From positions 1 to 64,000 of the forward strand of contig CAWAZS010000004.1 in assembly GCA_963786625.1 (NCBI GenBank): 64,000 nucleotides of DNA, read 5' to 3'. Within the stretch, counting starts at the first letter, position 1. Every line of letters starts with the position of its first letter. The DNA is from CAIWHR01 sp963786625. GTDB lineage: Bacteria > Pseudomonadota > Gammaproteobacteria > Burkholderiales > Casimicrobiaceae. The notes below the pieces were generated by a model. That model ran no database searches. It was given only the letters and a program-made list of their open reading frames with translations, and was not told the origin of the DNA. The translations under genes and the position numbers were made by a program. Of the stretch, positions 26,390-35,652 are shown in pieces.

Positions 26390-27915
26390 ATGAGCGGACC
26401 GTCAGTCCAGGAACCTCGGGAGATCGGCGTCACGGAGCTCGTTCTGCGCGACGGGCACCAGAGCCTGATGGCCACGCGGATGGCGCTGGAGGACATGGTC
26501 GACGCGTGCGCGGACATCGATGCGGCCGGGTACTGGTCGGTGGAGTGTTGGGGCGGCGCGACTTTCGACGCGTGCATCCGGTTCCTGAACGAGGACCCGT
26601 GGGAGCGGCTGCGCACGTTCCGTGAGCTGCTGCCGAACAGCCGCCTGCAGATGCTGCTGCGCGGGCAGAACCTGCTGGGTTACCGGCATTACGAGGACGG
26701 TGTGGTCGACCGGTTCGTCGAGAAGTCGGCCGAGAACGGGATGGACGTCTTCCGGGTGTTCGACGCCCTCAACGACGTGCGCAACGTCAAGCAGGCGATC
26801 GCCGCGGTGCGCCGGGTGGACAAGCACGCGCAGGGGACCATCTGCTACACCGAGAGCCCGCTGCACACCGTGCAGGGCTACGTCGAGATGGCCCGGGACC
26901 TGATGGAGCTCGGCTGCGACTCGCTGTGCATCAAGGACATGGCCGCCCTGCTCAAGCCGCAACCGGCCTACGACATCGTCAAGGCGATCAAGGACGACCT
27001 CGGCCCCGACGTCCGCATCCACGTCCACTGCCACGCCACGACGGGGGTCACCCTGGTCAGCCTCATGAAGGCCATCGAGGCCGGCGCCGACGTCGTCGAC
27101 ACCTCGATCTCGTCCATCTCGCTCGGGCCCGGCCACAACCCCACCGAGTCACTGGTGGAGATGCTGCGCGGGACGCCGTTCACGACGAACCTTGACGACG
27201 GTCGCCTGCTGAACATCAAGGACCACTTCGCGAAGGTACGCCCCCGGTACACCGAGTTCATGTCGGCGATCACCGGGGTGGAGACCGAGATCTTCAAGAG
27301 CCAGATCCCCGGCGGGATGATCTCGAACATGGAGAGCCAGCTGCGCCAGCAGGGCGCCGGTGACCGGCTGCGCGAGGTGCTCCTGGAGGTGCCGCGGGTT
27401 CGTGCGGTGGCCGGCTACCCCCCGCTGGTGACGCCCTCGAGCCAGATCGTCGGAACCCAGGCGGTGTTCAACGTGCTGATGGGCCCGTACAAGGCGCTGA
27501 CCGCCGAGTTCGCCGACCTGATGCTCGGCTACTACGGCGCCACGCTCGGGTGAGCGCGACCCGAAGGTGGTCGCCGCCGCTCGGGCGCAGACCAGCAAGG
27601 AGCCGATCGACGTCCGACCGGCCGACCTCCTGGAGCCCGAGTGGGACCAGCTGGTGGCTGCCGCGAAGGCGGTTCGAGGGCTGCGACGGGACCGATGAGG
27701 ACGTCCTGACCTACGCCATGTTCCCGGGCGTCGCCCCGAAGTTCTTCGCTGAGCGCCCGGAGGGTCCGCGCAACGTCGGGAAGGACCCGGCAGAGGTCGC
27801 CGCGGACGAGCTGTCCAAGGCGTCCGGGACCGGCCCGGTGAACGGGCCGATTCGTTACTCGGTGACCCTGGACGGGAAGTCCCACCACGTCACGGTCGAG
27901 CGGGCACGAGGCTGA
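26390..27915 (+). pseudogene. transcarboxylase 5S subunit (methylmalonyl-CoA carboxyltransferase), two frameshifts
   Basis: The 5S subunit moves the carboxyl group between biotin and pyruvate/oxaloacetate. A TIM barrel is visible: TELVLRDGHQSLMATRM (metal-binding Asp), CIKDMAALLKP (the carbamylated Lys region) and HVHCHATTGV (metal His pair). The start ATG at 26390 follows GGTGGAG. The main frame runs to 27553. Single-base shifts near 27548 and 27668 are needed to continue through DPKVVAAARAQTSKEP, LEPEWDQL, GTDEDVLTYAMFP and VERARG, the normal PYC/OADA C-terminal domain. About 508 residues in all. The 12S gene follows 10 bp later. Confidence 0.85.
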
Positions 27916-27925
27916 GGGGGTAGCG

Positions 27926-29467
27926 GTGAGCATGGACAAGCGCGTCGCGGAGCTGCGGCGCAGGAGCGAGAAGGTCGAGAAGGGTGGCGGGAAGAGCCGC
28001 CGCCAGAAGCAGCACGACCAGGGGAAGCTGACCGCGCGCGAACGCATCGCCGCGCTCCTGGACGCCGGCACCTTCGAGGAGACCGGCAAGTTCGCCCTCC
28101 ACCAGTCCAGCTACTTCGGGCTGGAGGGTGCCGACCTGCCCGCCGACGGCGTCATCACTGGGGAGGGCACCGTGTTCGGTCGCCCCGTGCACGTCGCCAG
28201 CCAGGACTTCACGGTCGCCGGTGGCAGCGCCGGCGAGGTGCACTCCAACAAGGTCGCGGCGATGCTGCGTGCCAGCCTGACCACCGGCACGCCGTTCATC
28301 TTCCTCAACGACTCCGGCGGTGCTCGCGTCCAGGAGGGCATCGGCTCGCTGGCCGGCTACGGCCGGGTCTTCTACACCAACGTGCTGCTCTCCGGGGTGG
28401 TCCCGCAGATCTCGATCATCGCCGGGCCCTGCGCGGGCGGCGCGGCGTACTCGCCGGCGCTGACCGACTTCATCATCCAGACCCGCCAGGCGCACATGTT
28501 CATCACCGGCCCGAGCGTCATCGCGCAGGTCACCGGCGAACAGGTCACCTCCGACGCCCTCGGCGGGCCCGACGCCCACATGGCCCGGTCCGGTGTCACC
28601 CACTTCGTCGCCGACGACGACGAACAGGCAATCCTCATCGCCCAGAAGCTGCTCAGCTTCCTGCCGCAGAACAACGCCGAGGACCCACCGGTCGTCGCCC
28701 CGGACTTCGTCGTCGAGCACGACCCGGGGCTGGGCGACGTCGTGCCCGAGTCGGACAAGAAGGGCTACGACGTGCGCGAGGTCGTGGCGCGGCTCGTCGA
28801 CCACGGTGACTTCCTCGAGGTGCAGGCCGGCTACGCCGGCAACATCGTCATCGGCTTCGGCCGGATCACCGGGCGCACCGTCGGGGTCGTCGCCAACCAG
28901 CCCAAGGTGCTCTCCGGTGTCCTGGACATCAACGCCTCCGACAAGGCGTCGGCCTTCGTGCGGTTCTGCAACGCGTTCAACATCCCGCTGCTCACCCTCG
29001 TCGACGTGCCGGGCTTCCTCCCCGGCGTCGCGCAGGAGCACGGCGGCATCATCCGGCACGGCGCCAAGCTGCTCTACGCGTACTCGGCGGCCACCGTCCC
29101 CAAGGTCACGGTCGTCCTGCGCAAGGCCTACGGCGGCGCCTACGTCGCCATGTGCTCCAAGGAGCTCGGCGCCGACAAGGTCTTCGCCTGGCCGACGGCC
29201 GAGATCGCGGTCATGGGCGCCGAGGGTGCCGCCGAGATCGTCTTCCGCCGTGAGATCGCCGAGGCCGACGACCCTGCCGCCCGGCGCAAGGAGCTCGTGG
29301 ACGAGTACCGGGCCACGTTCTCCACGCCCTACGTCGCGGCGGCCCGCGGCCTCGTCGACGACATCATCGAGCCAGCACGCACCCGAGAGCACGTGGCACG
29401 GGCGCTGGAGATGCTCGTGAACAAGCGGACCATCCGCCCGGCCAAGAAGCACGGACTCGGGACCGAC
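27926..29467 (+). CDS. mmdA: transcarboxylase 12S subunit (acyl-CoA carboxyltransferase)
   Basis: Transfers carboxyl between methylmalonyl-CoA and biotin. Crotonase-fold carboxyltransferase with the acyl-CoA oxyanion site IAGPCAGGAAYSPA (residues about 170) and the biotin-side site LRKAYGGAYVAMCSKE (residues about 400). 514 residues to a typical PAKKHG end. GTG at 27926 is chosen (GAGGGGG upstream); ATG 27932 is possible. No stop is found at the natural end: the frame runs straight into the next gene's ATG at 29468. One frame over, a TGA overlaps that ATG, so a one-base deletion near 29450 is likely and the apparent fusion probably artificial. Confidence 0.88.
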
Positions 29468-29744
29468 ATGACCGACCCCTCGTCGGAACCGACCGTCGCC
29501 GAGCTCCTCGACCAGCTGCGCTTGCTGTCGCAGCGGGTGGAGCAGCTCGAGGCTCTTGTCGCGCGACAAACCTTCGCAGCCCGAGGTACCCGAGGACGTC
29601 GTTCTCGCCATCTCCGCCGCGGTGGCGGCGTTCCTGGGCCACCGCGCCAAGATCAAGCAGGTGCACTACCGCACCGGCGCCGCCTACGCCCAACAGGGCA
29701 GGGCCGTCGTGCAGGGCCGGCACAACCTCTACGGGTCGAGGTAG
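29468..29744 (+). pseudogene. small transcarboxylase-operon protein, one frameshift
   Basis: The start ATG at 29468 gives MTDPSSEPTVAELLDQLRLL with a coiled-coil stretch (SQRVEQLEALVAR). A one-base shift near 29560 is then needed to continue as DKPSQPEVPEDVVLAISAAV and GHRAKIKQVHYRTGAAYAQQ, ending at 29744. About 92 residues. A gene of this size sits between the 12S and 1.3S subunits in propionibacterial loci as far as I recall; its role is not known to me, perhaps an assembly or linker protein. Confidence 0.7.
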
Positions 29745-29747
29745 AAC

Positions 29748-30126
29748 ATGCAGCTCAAGGTCACCGTCAATGGCGTGGCCTACGACGTCGAGGTGGAGGT
29801 CGAAGAAGAACCCAAGCCCGCGCTCGGCGCGATCTTCATGGCCGGTGGCAGCTTCGCCCCCGCACCAACGGCGGGGCCAACTGCCGGAGCCGGAACTGCA
29901 CCCACGGCATCCGGTGACGGCGTGCACGCCCCACTGGCCGGCACCGTGGCGCGAATCCTCGTCGGAGGAGGGGCAGGCCATCGAAGCGGGTGAGGTAGTC
30001 GCTGTGCTCGAGGCCATGAAGATGGAAACCGAGATCACCGCACCCCACTCGGGCGTGGTGGCGTCCGTTCTGGTCGCGCCCGGTGACGCGGTCAGCGGCG
30101 GCCAGCTACTTCTCGAGTTCGCCTGA
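29748..30126 (+). pseudogene. transcarboxylase 1.3S biotin carrier subunit, one frameshift
   Basis: Carries the biotin that shuttles the carboxyl group between 5S and 12S. It starts MQLKVTVNGVAYDVEVEVEE, then an Ala/Pro/Thr linker, then VHAPLAGTVARILV. A one-base shift at about 29965 leads to EEGQAIEAGEVVAVLEAMKM with the biotinylation site AMKM, and a standard lipoyl-like end (GGQLLLEFA). About 126 residues, matching the known subunit. Starts 3 bp after the previous stop. Confidence 0.85.
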
Positions 30127-30409
30127 AGCACCACTCCGGGCGTGACAGCGCAACGATCCTCCAGATCTCTGCCGTGGCGACGACGCAGCAACCGTGCCGT
30201 CGACCGGTCAATGACAGGCCGGCGCACACGTATCCGGCACCCGTCGCGACAGGGAACGGTTCCCGCGCGTCGTCCAACGGCAGTTACCCAGGCGCGACGT
30301 CGGACGGCGCCCGCGCCACGTACCTCATCCTCGGACGGAAGCAAACCTCCGCCCTCCGACCTGCCGTGGGTACCGTTGACCGGACGGCGTCTGCTGGGAG
30401 GGCGGTGAC

Positions 30410-30824
30410 ATGCGGTCATTCACACTCGCGTTACCTGCGGTGCCCTTGGCTGCCGGTGTTGCGCGTCAGCGGGTCCGTGCGCAGTTGGCCACCATGCCCG
30501 ATGACCAGCTGGACACCCTCATCCTGGCAACCAGCGAGGTCGTGGCAAACGCAGTGCTGCACGGTGCGGGGCCGGTGCTGGTGCACGTCCGTACCGGCCC
30601 GCAGGTCGTGCATGTCGAGGTGACCGACCAGGGCACGGCCAGTCCGCGGATCCACCGCGTCCATCGGCATCGACGAAGAAGGCGGGCGTGGACTGCACAT
30701 GGTGGAACTGCTCGCCTCCCGCTGGGGGGTGGCACCCGCCCAACACGGGCCCGGCAAGACCGTCTGGTTCGACATCGACCGGACCGTGCACCCCAGCACT
30801 GGCACTGCGCAGCAGTTCTGTTGA
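30410..30824 (+). pseudogene. anti-sigma-factor-like histidine kinase/ATPase (RsbW type), one frameshift
   Basis: Residues 1-80 show the N-box of HATPase_c anti-sigma kinases (LILATSEVVANAVLHGAG) and VHVEVTDQGTASPRI. A one-base shift near 30660 is then needed to reach GIDEEGGRGLHMVELLASRW, the glycine-rich ATP lid, and GPGKTVWFDID. About 138 residues. Such proteins bind a sigma factor or regulate by phosphorylating an anti-anti-sigma factor. No sigma partner is adjacent. The 280 bp before it hold no recognised gene. Confidence 0.75.
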
Positions 30825-30990
30825 AGCATCGCGACACGGCAGGCGACGCCGGCAGGAAAGTAGCAGTGCGCAGCACCTCTTACCCCGCCAGTAGGTCGGC
30901 CAGAGTCACGCTCCAGGCGTGTGCGCGTTCAGGTTCGCCGGGTTCCAGCGGCCCCTTGATGCCTGCCATGCGGCAATGCTCTGCGGGCGC

Positions 30991-31024
30991 CCGCCCGAGC
31001 CCCACCTAGGTGGGGCTCGGGCGG
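30991..31024. terminator. bidirectional terminator, perfect 16-bp stem
   Basis: CCGCCCGAGCCCCACC and its exact complement are separated by TA. The hairpin includes the last codons and stop of the MmcQ/YjbR gene on the minus strand, and lies 170 bp after the kinase gene on the plus strand, so it probably ends both transcripts. Confidence 0.7.
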
Positions 31025-31410
31025 TCGACGAGCGCGACCAGCTTCCTCGGGGCCAGGACGCAGTATGACTCGACGACGAGCTCGGCGACCTCGTCCCAGT
31101 CGGTGGCGTCGTCGAGGGTGAGACCCATCGCGTCGCGGCCCCAGCCCAGGATGTGGAAGGGCGGGCCCGCGTGCCGCAGCGCCTCGAGCTCCTCGCCCGC
31201 GGCGCGGAAGGTCATGACCACATGGGCCCCGTCGACGGGGTCGTCGACGCCGAGGACGTGCACAAAGGTGCGCTTGCGCACCCGCCACCGGGTGCCGACC
31301 CAAGCGTGCTCCTCGTAGGCGTCCGGGAGGGCGAGGCACAGCCGGCGCAGGCGCCGCTCAACGTCGGCAGGAACGTCGTCGGTGAGGCGGCGGACGGGTG
31401 CGGCGGCCAC
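31006..31410 (-). CDS. MmcQ/YjbR-family protein
   Basis: 134 residues from GTG at 31410. The family fold is visible: RRLCLALPDAYEEHAWVGTR, WRVRKRTFVHVLG, HVVMTFRAAGEELEAL and GWGRDAMGLTLDDATDWDEV, then VESYCVLAPRKL. The YjbR fold resembles DNA-binding domains but its role is unknown. The upstream in-frame extension (to 31488) lacks support. Its stop lies inside the terminator stem. Confidence 0.8.
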   Translation of the reverse strand: MAAAPVRRLTDDVPADVERRLRRLCLALPDAYEEHAWVGTRWRVRKRTFVHVLGVDDPVDGAHVVMTFRAAGEELEALRHAGPPFHILGWGRDAMGLTLDDATDWDEVAELVVESYCVLAPRKLVALVDRPSPT

Positions 31411-31753
31411 GGCGCAGGCTACGCCGCCCCACCGACGGCCCGGGTCGGACCGCGGGGCCGGCAACCGCGGCGCCATCCATTGGCACACCGGATTGGCGGC
31501 AATCCTGTTGACTGCCCTCTCCGCAATGCTTCACGGTGCACATGCCGAAGCCCGACTCGTCGGATCTCAGGGATGGACAAGGTGGGTCGTCGTGGACGTG
31601 CTCCTAGTCGCGGCCCCGTTGGTCCTCCCTGCTGCCACCTATGCCATCGGACGTAGGGCCGCCTACGATTGGCAGACAGCGCTAGACCTCTCCTTGGCCG
31701 TATGCCTGGCCACGGCGTTCGTGAGTTGCCTGCTGGCCGTCTTCTGGATCTGA
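31382..31753 (+). CDS. small membrane protein, start uncertain
   Basis: The last 90 residues contain three hydrophobic segments: GLAAILLTALSAMLHGAHAE, VVVDVLLVAAPLVLPAATYA and LDLSLAVCLATAFVSCLLAV, ending FWI. This is not a random high-GC frame. The upstream 35 codons are Arg-rich and lie antisense to the YjbR gene, so the true start is probably an internal codon near 31490 or ATG 31529. I do not know the family. Confidence 0.45.
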   Translation: MRRRTGAAATAQATPPHRRPGSDRGAGNRGAIHWHTGLAAILLTALSAMLHGAHAEARLVGSQGWTRWVVVDVLLVAAPLVLPAATYAIGRRAAYDWQTALDLSLAVCLATAFVSCLLAVFWI

Positions 31754-31839
31754 GGCGTCGAACACAGACCGCTCCGACACGCGGCACGAGCAGATGGTCT
31801 TGGAGCTGCACGATCGTTGTTGGGCGCAGCGTGAATCCG

Positions 31840-33735
31840 TCAGAGGTATCGCTGCCATCCGGTCCCGATGACCACTCCAGGTCGGAGAGTGCCGGTGCTG
31901 GTGCCTCTGTAGAGCCGCAGCTCACCGGACGTTGTGATGCCGCCTAGGTCGGGGCGTCCGTCGCCGTCGAAGTCGCGAAGGGGAAGCAGCGCTCCCATCC
32001 GCTGCCATCCGGAGCCGATCTGACGTCGCGTGCCCAACCCGCCCTTGCCATTGCCGGGGTAAACCCACAGGCGCCCCGCGGAGTCGACGGCTGCAATGTC
32101 GTTGCGCCCATCACGAGTGAGGTCGCCTGGGGACACCACGGCGATCATCGACTGCCAACCGGTTTTGATGGTGGTCCCGGCTCGCAGTGTTCCGGATGCG
32201 TCTTGGACGTAGAGCCGTAGTCGCCCGGTGGAGTCCACGGCAATCACGTCGCCGAGACGGTCACCCGTCAGGTCGTATCCACCGTCGACGAAGTGCATCG
32301 AGCTCCATCCCCGCGAGCCCAGGGTCAGCCAGGTCCGATCGGCCCACGCGTACGCGTCGAGCGCGTCAGCCCGGCAGAACACCGTGGCACTCCAGTTGGC
32401 GCGACTGGAGAAGGGCCCAAGGTCCAGGCACCCGTAGGGCTGCGTGACTAGCAGCGCGCCAGCCCGCAGCTTGCCGGTACCTGTACCGGCGTACCTCATG
32501 ATCGTTGATGCGTTCATCGGGAACGGTCGCTGCGCTACGACGTCCGGCCGCTTGTCTCCGGTCACGTCGGGCACGCCTTGCACGTTGGACGACAGTCGCG
32601 GTCGGGCTGTCATGCTTGTGGTGAGCCCGGGCCCTGCGGCGCTCAGCGCTTGGACCTTCACTGTCTGGGTGACCCCGTTGGGCAGGCCGGTGAGGTCGAT
32701 GACCATACGGTCGCCAGGAATCGCGGCGCGCACGGCGACCTGCCGCACCTGACCGCTGGGCAGCGCCTCGACCAAGTACCCCGCGTACAACTGGGACGCG
32801 CGAGGTGAAGCGTCGAGGACGACGCTCAACCGTGCGGGCCGTTCGTACACGGCAACCGGCGGGGCCTTGGGCAGCAGGGTGGCGTCAAGAACGGACAGAT
32901 TCAGGTCGTGGGCGCGGTTTGTGGACTGCCAGAACCAGCGGAGTACACCGCTGCGGGCGTAACCGGAGCGGTTGCCGACGGCGTCCTCGAGCGCGACGTC
33001 CTTCAGTGCCCAATGCCCGGACCATGGAAGGGTCACCTCCGCTGTTCCCGTTGGTGGAACGTTCGGGCCGACGCAGTGGGTGAAGGACTCTGAGGTCTCG
33101 AGGTTGGTCCACGTTATGGAGAGGCCAGCGACTCCCGCTGGGTCCGACACAGACCACGCGACCGTGGCGGGCAAGCCCTCCTGGGACGAGGCGGAGACGG
33201 TGCTTATCGCCCCAAGAGTTGGGGGCACCTTGTCGCTGGCTCCACTGACCGCCAGAACCGGCGAACCCAGGTCAACATCGTGAGTGGTCGCCGTCGCCGG
33301 GCGGGTCCTCAAGACCCCGTCCATGCCGTACAGCGCATCGTTCCCCGCGGTATCAACCAGGTAGACCCGGCTCACGCGGTAATGGCCGTTTCCCCACCGG
33401 CTATCGACAGTTGCCGGGAGGTGCGTGCTGGGTTCAGTGGCGGCGTACGTTTCCAGCCTTTGCTGATCCGCATTGTCAATGCCCTCGAGCCAGACCAACA
33501 CCCTGGCGAGACCAACATCGTCACTCGCATCAATCCGCACGTCGAGGGGATCCCCCAGGGCCACGGCATCGGGCAAGAAGACAACCCCGCTCAACACCGG
33601 TGGCGTGGTGTCAAGGACTTCCCCAACAGCACTCGGCGCGCCACCCATAGCCATCATCGATGCGATCGCCGCGACTGCTGTTGCCCTCCACCCGAGCACG
33701 AGCACTCCAATCTTGAAGCGACAGGCATCCTCCAC
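31840..33735 (-). CDS. secreted FG-GAP/VCBS repeat protein
   Basis: GTG at 33735 is chosen because AGGAGG lies four bases upstream; it gives a signal peptide (FKIGVLVLGWRATAVAAIAS then MMAMGGAPSAVG). The mature N-terminal half has Ig-like beta domains (DTTPPVLSGVVFLPDAVALG; DDVGLARVLVWLEG). The C-terminal 200 residues hold at least four FG-GAP-type blades with calcium-loop motifs: DVTGDKRPDVV, DLTGDRLGDVIAVDSTGRLR, DLTRDGRNDIAAVDSAGRLW and DFDGDGRPDLGG. 631 residues. Likely an exported adhesion or polysaccharide-binding protein; no catalytic domain seen. Confidence 0.8.
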   Translation of the reverse strand: MEDACRFKIGVLVLGWRATAVAAIASMMAMGGAPSAVGEVLDTTPPVLSGVVFLPDAVALGDPLDVRIDASDDVGLARVLVWLEGIDNADQQRLETYAATEPSTHLPATVDSRWGNGHYRVSRVYLVDTAGNDALYGMDGVLRTRPATATTHDVDLGSPVLAVSGASDKVPPTLGAISTVSASSQEGLPATVAWSVSDPAGVAGLSITWTNLETSESFTHCVGPNVPPTGTAEVTLPWSGHWALKDVALEDAVGNRSGYARSGVLRWFWQSTNRAHDLNLSVLDATLLPKAPPVAVYERPARLSVVLDASPRASQLYAGYLVEALPSGQVRQVAVRAAIPGDRMVIDLTGLPNGVTQTVKVQALSAAGPGLTTSMTARPRLSSNVQGVPDVTGDKRPDVVAQRPFPMNASTIMRYAGTGTGKLRAGALLVTQPYGCLDLGPFSSRANWSATVFCRADALDAYAWADRTWLTLGSRGWSSMHFVDGGYDLTGDRLGDVIAVDSTGRLRLYVQDASGTLRAGTTIKTGWQSMIAVVSPGDLTRDGRNDIAAVDSAGRLWVYPGNGKGGLGTRRQIGSGWQRMGALLPLRDFDGDGRPDLGGITTSGELRLYRGTSTGTLRPGVVIGTGWQRYL

Positions 33736-33940
33736 AAGGCCTCCTGCCTCCTCGATCCTAGGGGCGTGGCCGAATACGGCGTTTCGGAACATGTCGCAGG
33801 TCACGAATGTCACAGAGCGGCGCGGCCTGCGGCTCCCCCGCACGCCTTACGCGGCATGCGCGGTAACGATCGGCGCTTGCCTGATCGCGTCCGAGCTGCA
33901 GGCGCAGTGCACGACCAGTACCAAGGGGGTAGCCGTTCGT

Positions 33941-34612
33941 TCACGGCTTGGGCGACGCCCAGACCACCCAGTTGCCGACGTAGTGCCCGCCCTTGATCGG
34001 CGTGGTGGGGTCGCACGTGATCAGGCGCAGCAGCGGCCTGGGGTTGCCCGCGTCCCAGATCGAGTCGTCCTTGGGGGTCTGCTTCTTCGGGACTGCCTTG
34101 GAGCGGGTCGCCACGAACTCGACCTCGTCACCGGAGGAGTAGCGCACCGTGATGACCGCGCCGGGGCGCACCTCGGGCAGTCGCGCGAAGGTGTCGGGGC
34201 CGTACTTGCGGGTGTTGATGTGGCCGGCGAGGATGGACGCGCCCGGGAACCCCGGCTTGGGCCAACCCTTCTCGTCGTACCACCCGGCGACACCCGCGGG
34301 AGGAGCGAGGATTCCCTCGTCGTCCAGGCCCGCCGGGATGAGCGGGGCATCGACCAGCTCGTCACCACCCAGGCTCCTCACCAGGACCCGCTTCGGCGTA
34401 CCGCTCGGGAGATCGCGGGCAGCCGGCGCGGTCCTGGTGGGGGTGGCGGTGGGTGACGGGGTTGCCGTTGCCGCCGTGGCGCTCGGCGTGGGCGTGGTCG
34501 GTGTGGGGGTCGGCGTCGGGTCGGCCGCGCACGCCCCGAGAAGGGCGAGCGCGGCCGAGCCGCCGGCAAGGAGGGCCCGTCGGTGGACGGGCCGCCGGCT
34601 GGGGACCGTCAC
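33941..34612 (-). CDS. class F-like sortase with lipoprotein-type signal
   Basis: Sortases are Cys transpeptidases that cut sorting signals. The active-site His is in LAGHINTRKYG (His131) and the Cys in LRLITCDP (Cys200), with the catalytic Arg probably among the basic residues that follow. GTG at 34612, just after the upstream stop, gives ALLAGGSAALALLGAC as export signal; the C fits a lipobox. A Thr/Pro-rich spacer (PTPTPTPTTPTPSATAATAT) links signal and enzyme. 223 residues. It follows a surface-protein gene by 4 bp, which is probably its partner. Confidence 0.85.
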   Translation of the reverse strand: MTVPSRRPVHRRALLAGGSAALALLGACAADPTPTPTPTTPTPSATAATATPSPTATPTRTAPAARDLPSGTPKRVLVRSLGGDELVDAPLIPAGLDDEGILAPPAGVAGWYDEKGWPKPGFPGASILAGHINTRKYGPDTFARLPEVRPGAVITVRYSSGDEVEFVATRSKAVPKKQTPKDDSIWDAGNPRPLLRLITCDPTTPIKGGHYVGNWVVWASPKP

Positions 34613-34616
34613 GACC

Positions 34617-35390
34617 TCAGTGACGGCGGGGGGTGCCGCGACGGGCACGGCCCACCGCGAGGGCGACCGTCGCGGCGGCGAGGCCACCACCGGCCAGGAG
34701 CGGCAGCGCGGTGGAGCGGTCCTGGCCGGCGAAGTCGGTCTGGACCACGACCGGACGCACCGCGGTGGGGCTGGGGCTGACGGAGGGGGACGTCGTGGGG
34801 GTCGCGGCCGCTGTCGCCTCGAAGGCGTCGATCGAGACGTCGCCCTCATCGGTGAGCGAGCAGTACATACCGGCATCGGGACCCTCCACACCGGTGCCGA
34901 CCTCGAGGAAGAAGTCGTTGGCCACGAGAGTGTTGGTGCCCACCACGGCCGCGATCACCGGGTCGCCCTCACCGGTGACGTCAAGCACCAGCGGGCCCTC
35001 AGCGGGGACCGCCGTCGTCTCGAACGTGAGAGCGACGATGTACTCCTCCTCGGTCTCGTCGAGAAGGGTCAGCATCAGACCGCCGCCGTCGACCTCGCTG
35101 ACCCCGTCGCTGCGCAGCGCGTCCGTGAACCCTTCAGGGAGGGTGATGCGACCACTGAAGGGGTCGATCGACACCTCGTCGTCGACCTCGACGACCAGAC
35201 CCTCGCCGATGCCGGAGTCGAAGGCGGCGGTGGCGTCGCCGGTGTCCTCGACGTCGCCGACGCCGTAGTCGCACGAGTAGGACAGCTCGGCGGAGGCGGC
35301 CGACGCCGAGGTGACGGTCATGACGGCGGCCAGGAGCGCGGCGCCCCCGACGAGACCGACGCGCGAGGCAGTGCGGAAGGGCGTGCTCAT
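34617..35390 (-). CDS. secreted, C-terminally anchored surface protein
   Basis: ATG at 35390 (AAGG upstream) gives the signal peptide VGLVGGAALLAAVMTVTSAS. The ectodomain has an acidic beta-rich look (LSYSCDYGVGDVEDTGDATA; PSGRIT-type strands; MYCSLTDEGDVSIDAFE) like DUF6801-type domains. A Ser/Thr/Pro stalk follows, then LPLLAGGGLAAATVALAVGR and a basic end RARRGTPRRH, the layout of a sorting signal. No clear LPxTG or LAxTG box precedes the helix, so it may simply be membrane-anchored. 257 residues; in an operon with the sortase. Confidence 0.75.
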   Translation of the reverse strand: MSTPFRTASRVGLVGGAALLAAVMTVTSASAASAELSYSCDYGVGDVEDTGDATAAFDSGIGEGLVVEVDDEVSIDPFSGRITLPEGFTDALRSDGVSEVDGGGLMLTLLDETEEEYIVALTFETTAVPAEGPLVLDVTGEGDPVIAAVVGTNTLVANDFFLEVGTGVEGPDAGMYCSLTDEGDVSIDAFEATAAATPTTSPSVSPSPTAVRPVVVQTDFAGQDRSTALPLLAGGGLAAATVALAVGRARRGTPRRH

Positions 35391-35652
35391 GGAAGAACCT
35401 TCGAGATAGTGGTGGGGCTGGGCCTCCTCGGGCCCACCGGACCCTAGCCGAGGGACGGGGTGTGCCGCGCGCGTGTTGCGGCAACTCGCAACGCGATCTC
35501 GGCCACACCGGTCGCCTTGCCTTGCCGGCGCACCGAAGCCTCGGACGCGGTTCGCGACGGCATGAGCCATGCGCTCACCGACACGGCGTGAGGGTCTTCG
35601 TCGCTTCTACCGGCCACCCTCGGCCGGGCCGCGCGACGGTCCGTGAGCGTCG

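Noticed and set aside
27890..29656. 588-codon open frame on the minus strand
   Set aside because: It is exactly antisense to the 12S carboxyltransferase, whose motifs are certain. The frame is Asp/Gly/Arg-biased and has no family features.
34149..35447. 432-codon plus-strand open frame
   Set aside because: Antisense to the sortase and surface-protein genes; low-complexity composition.
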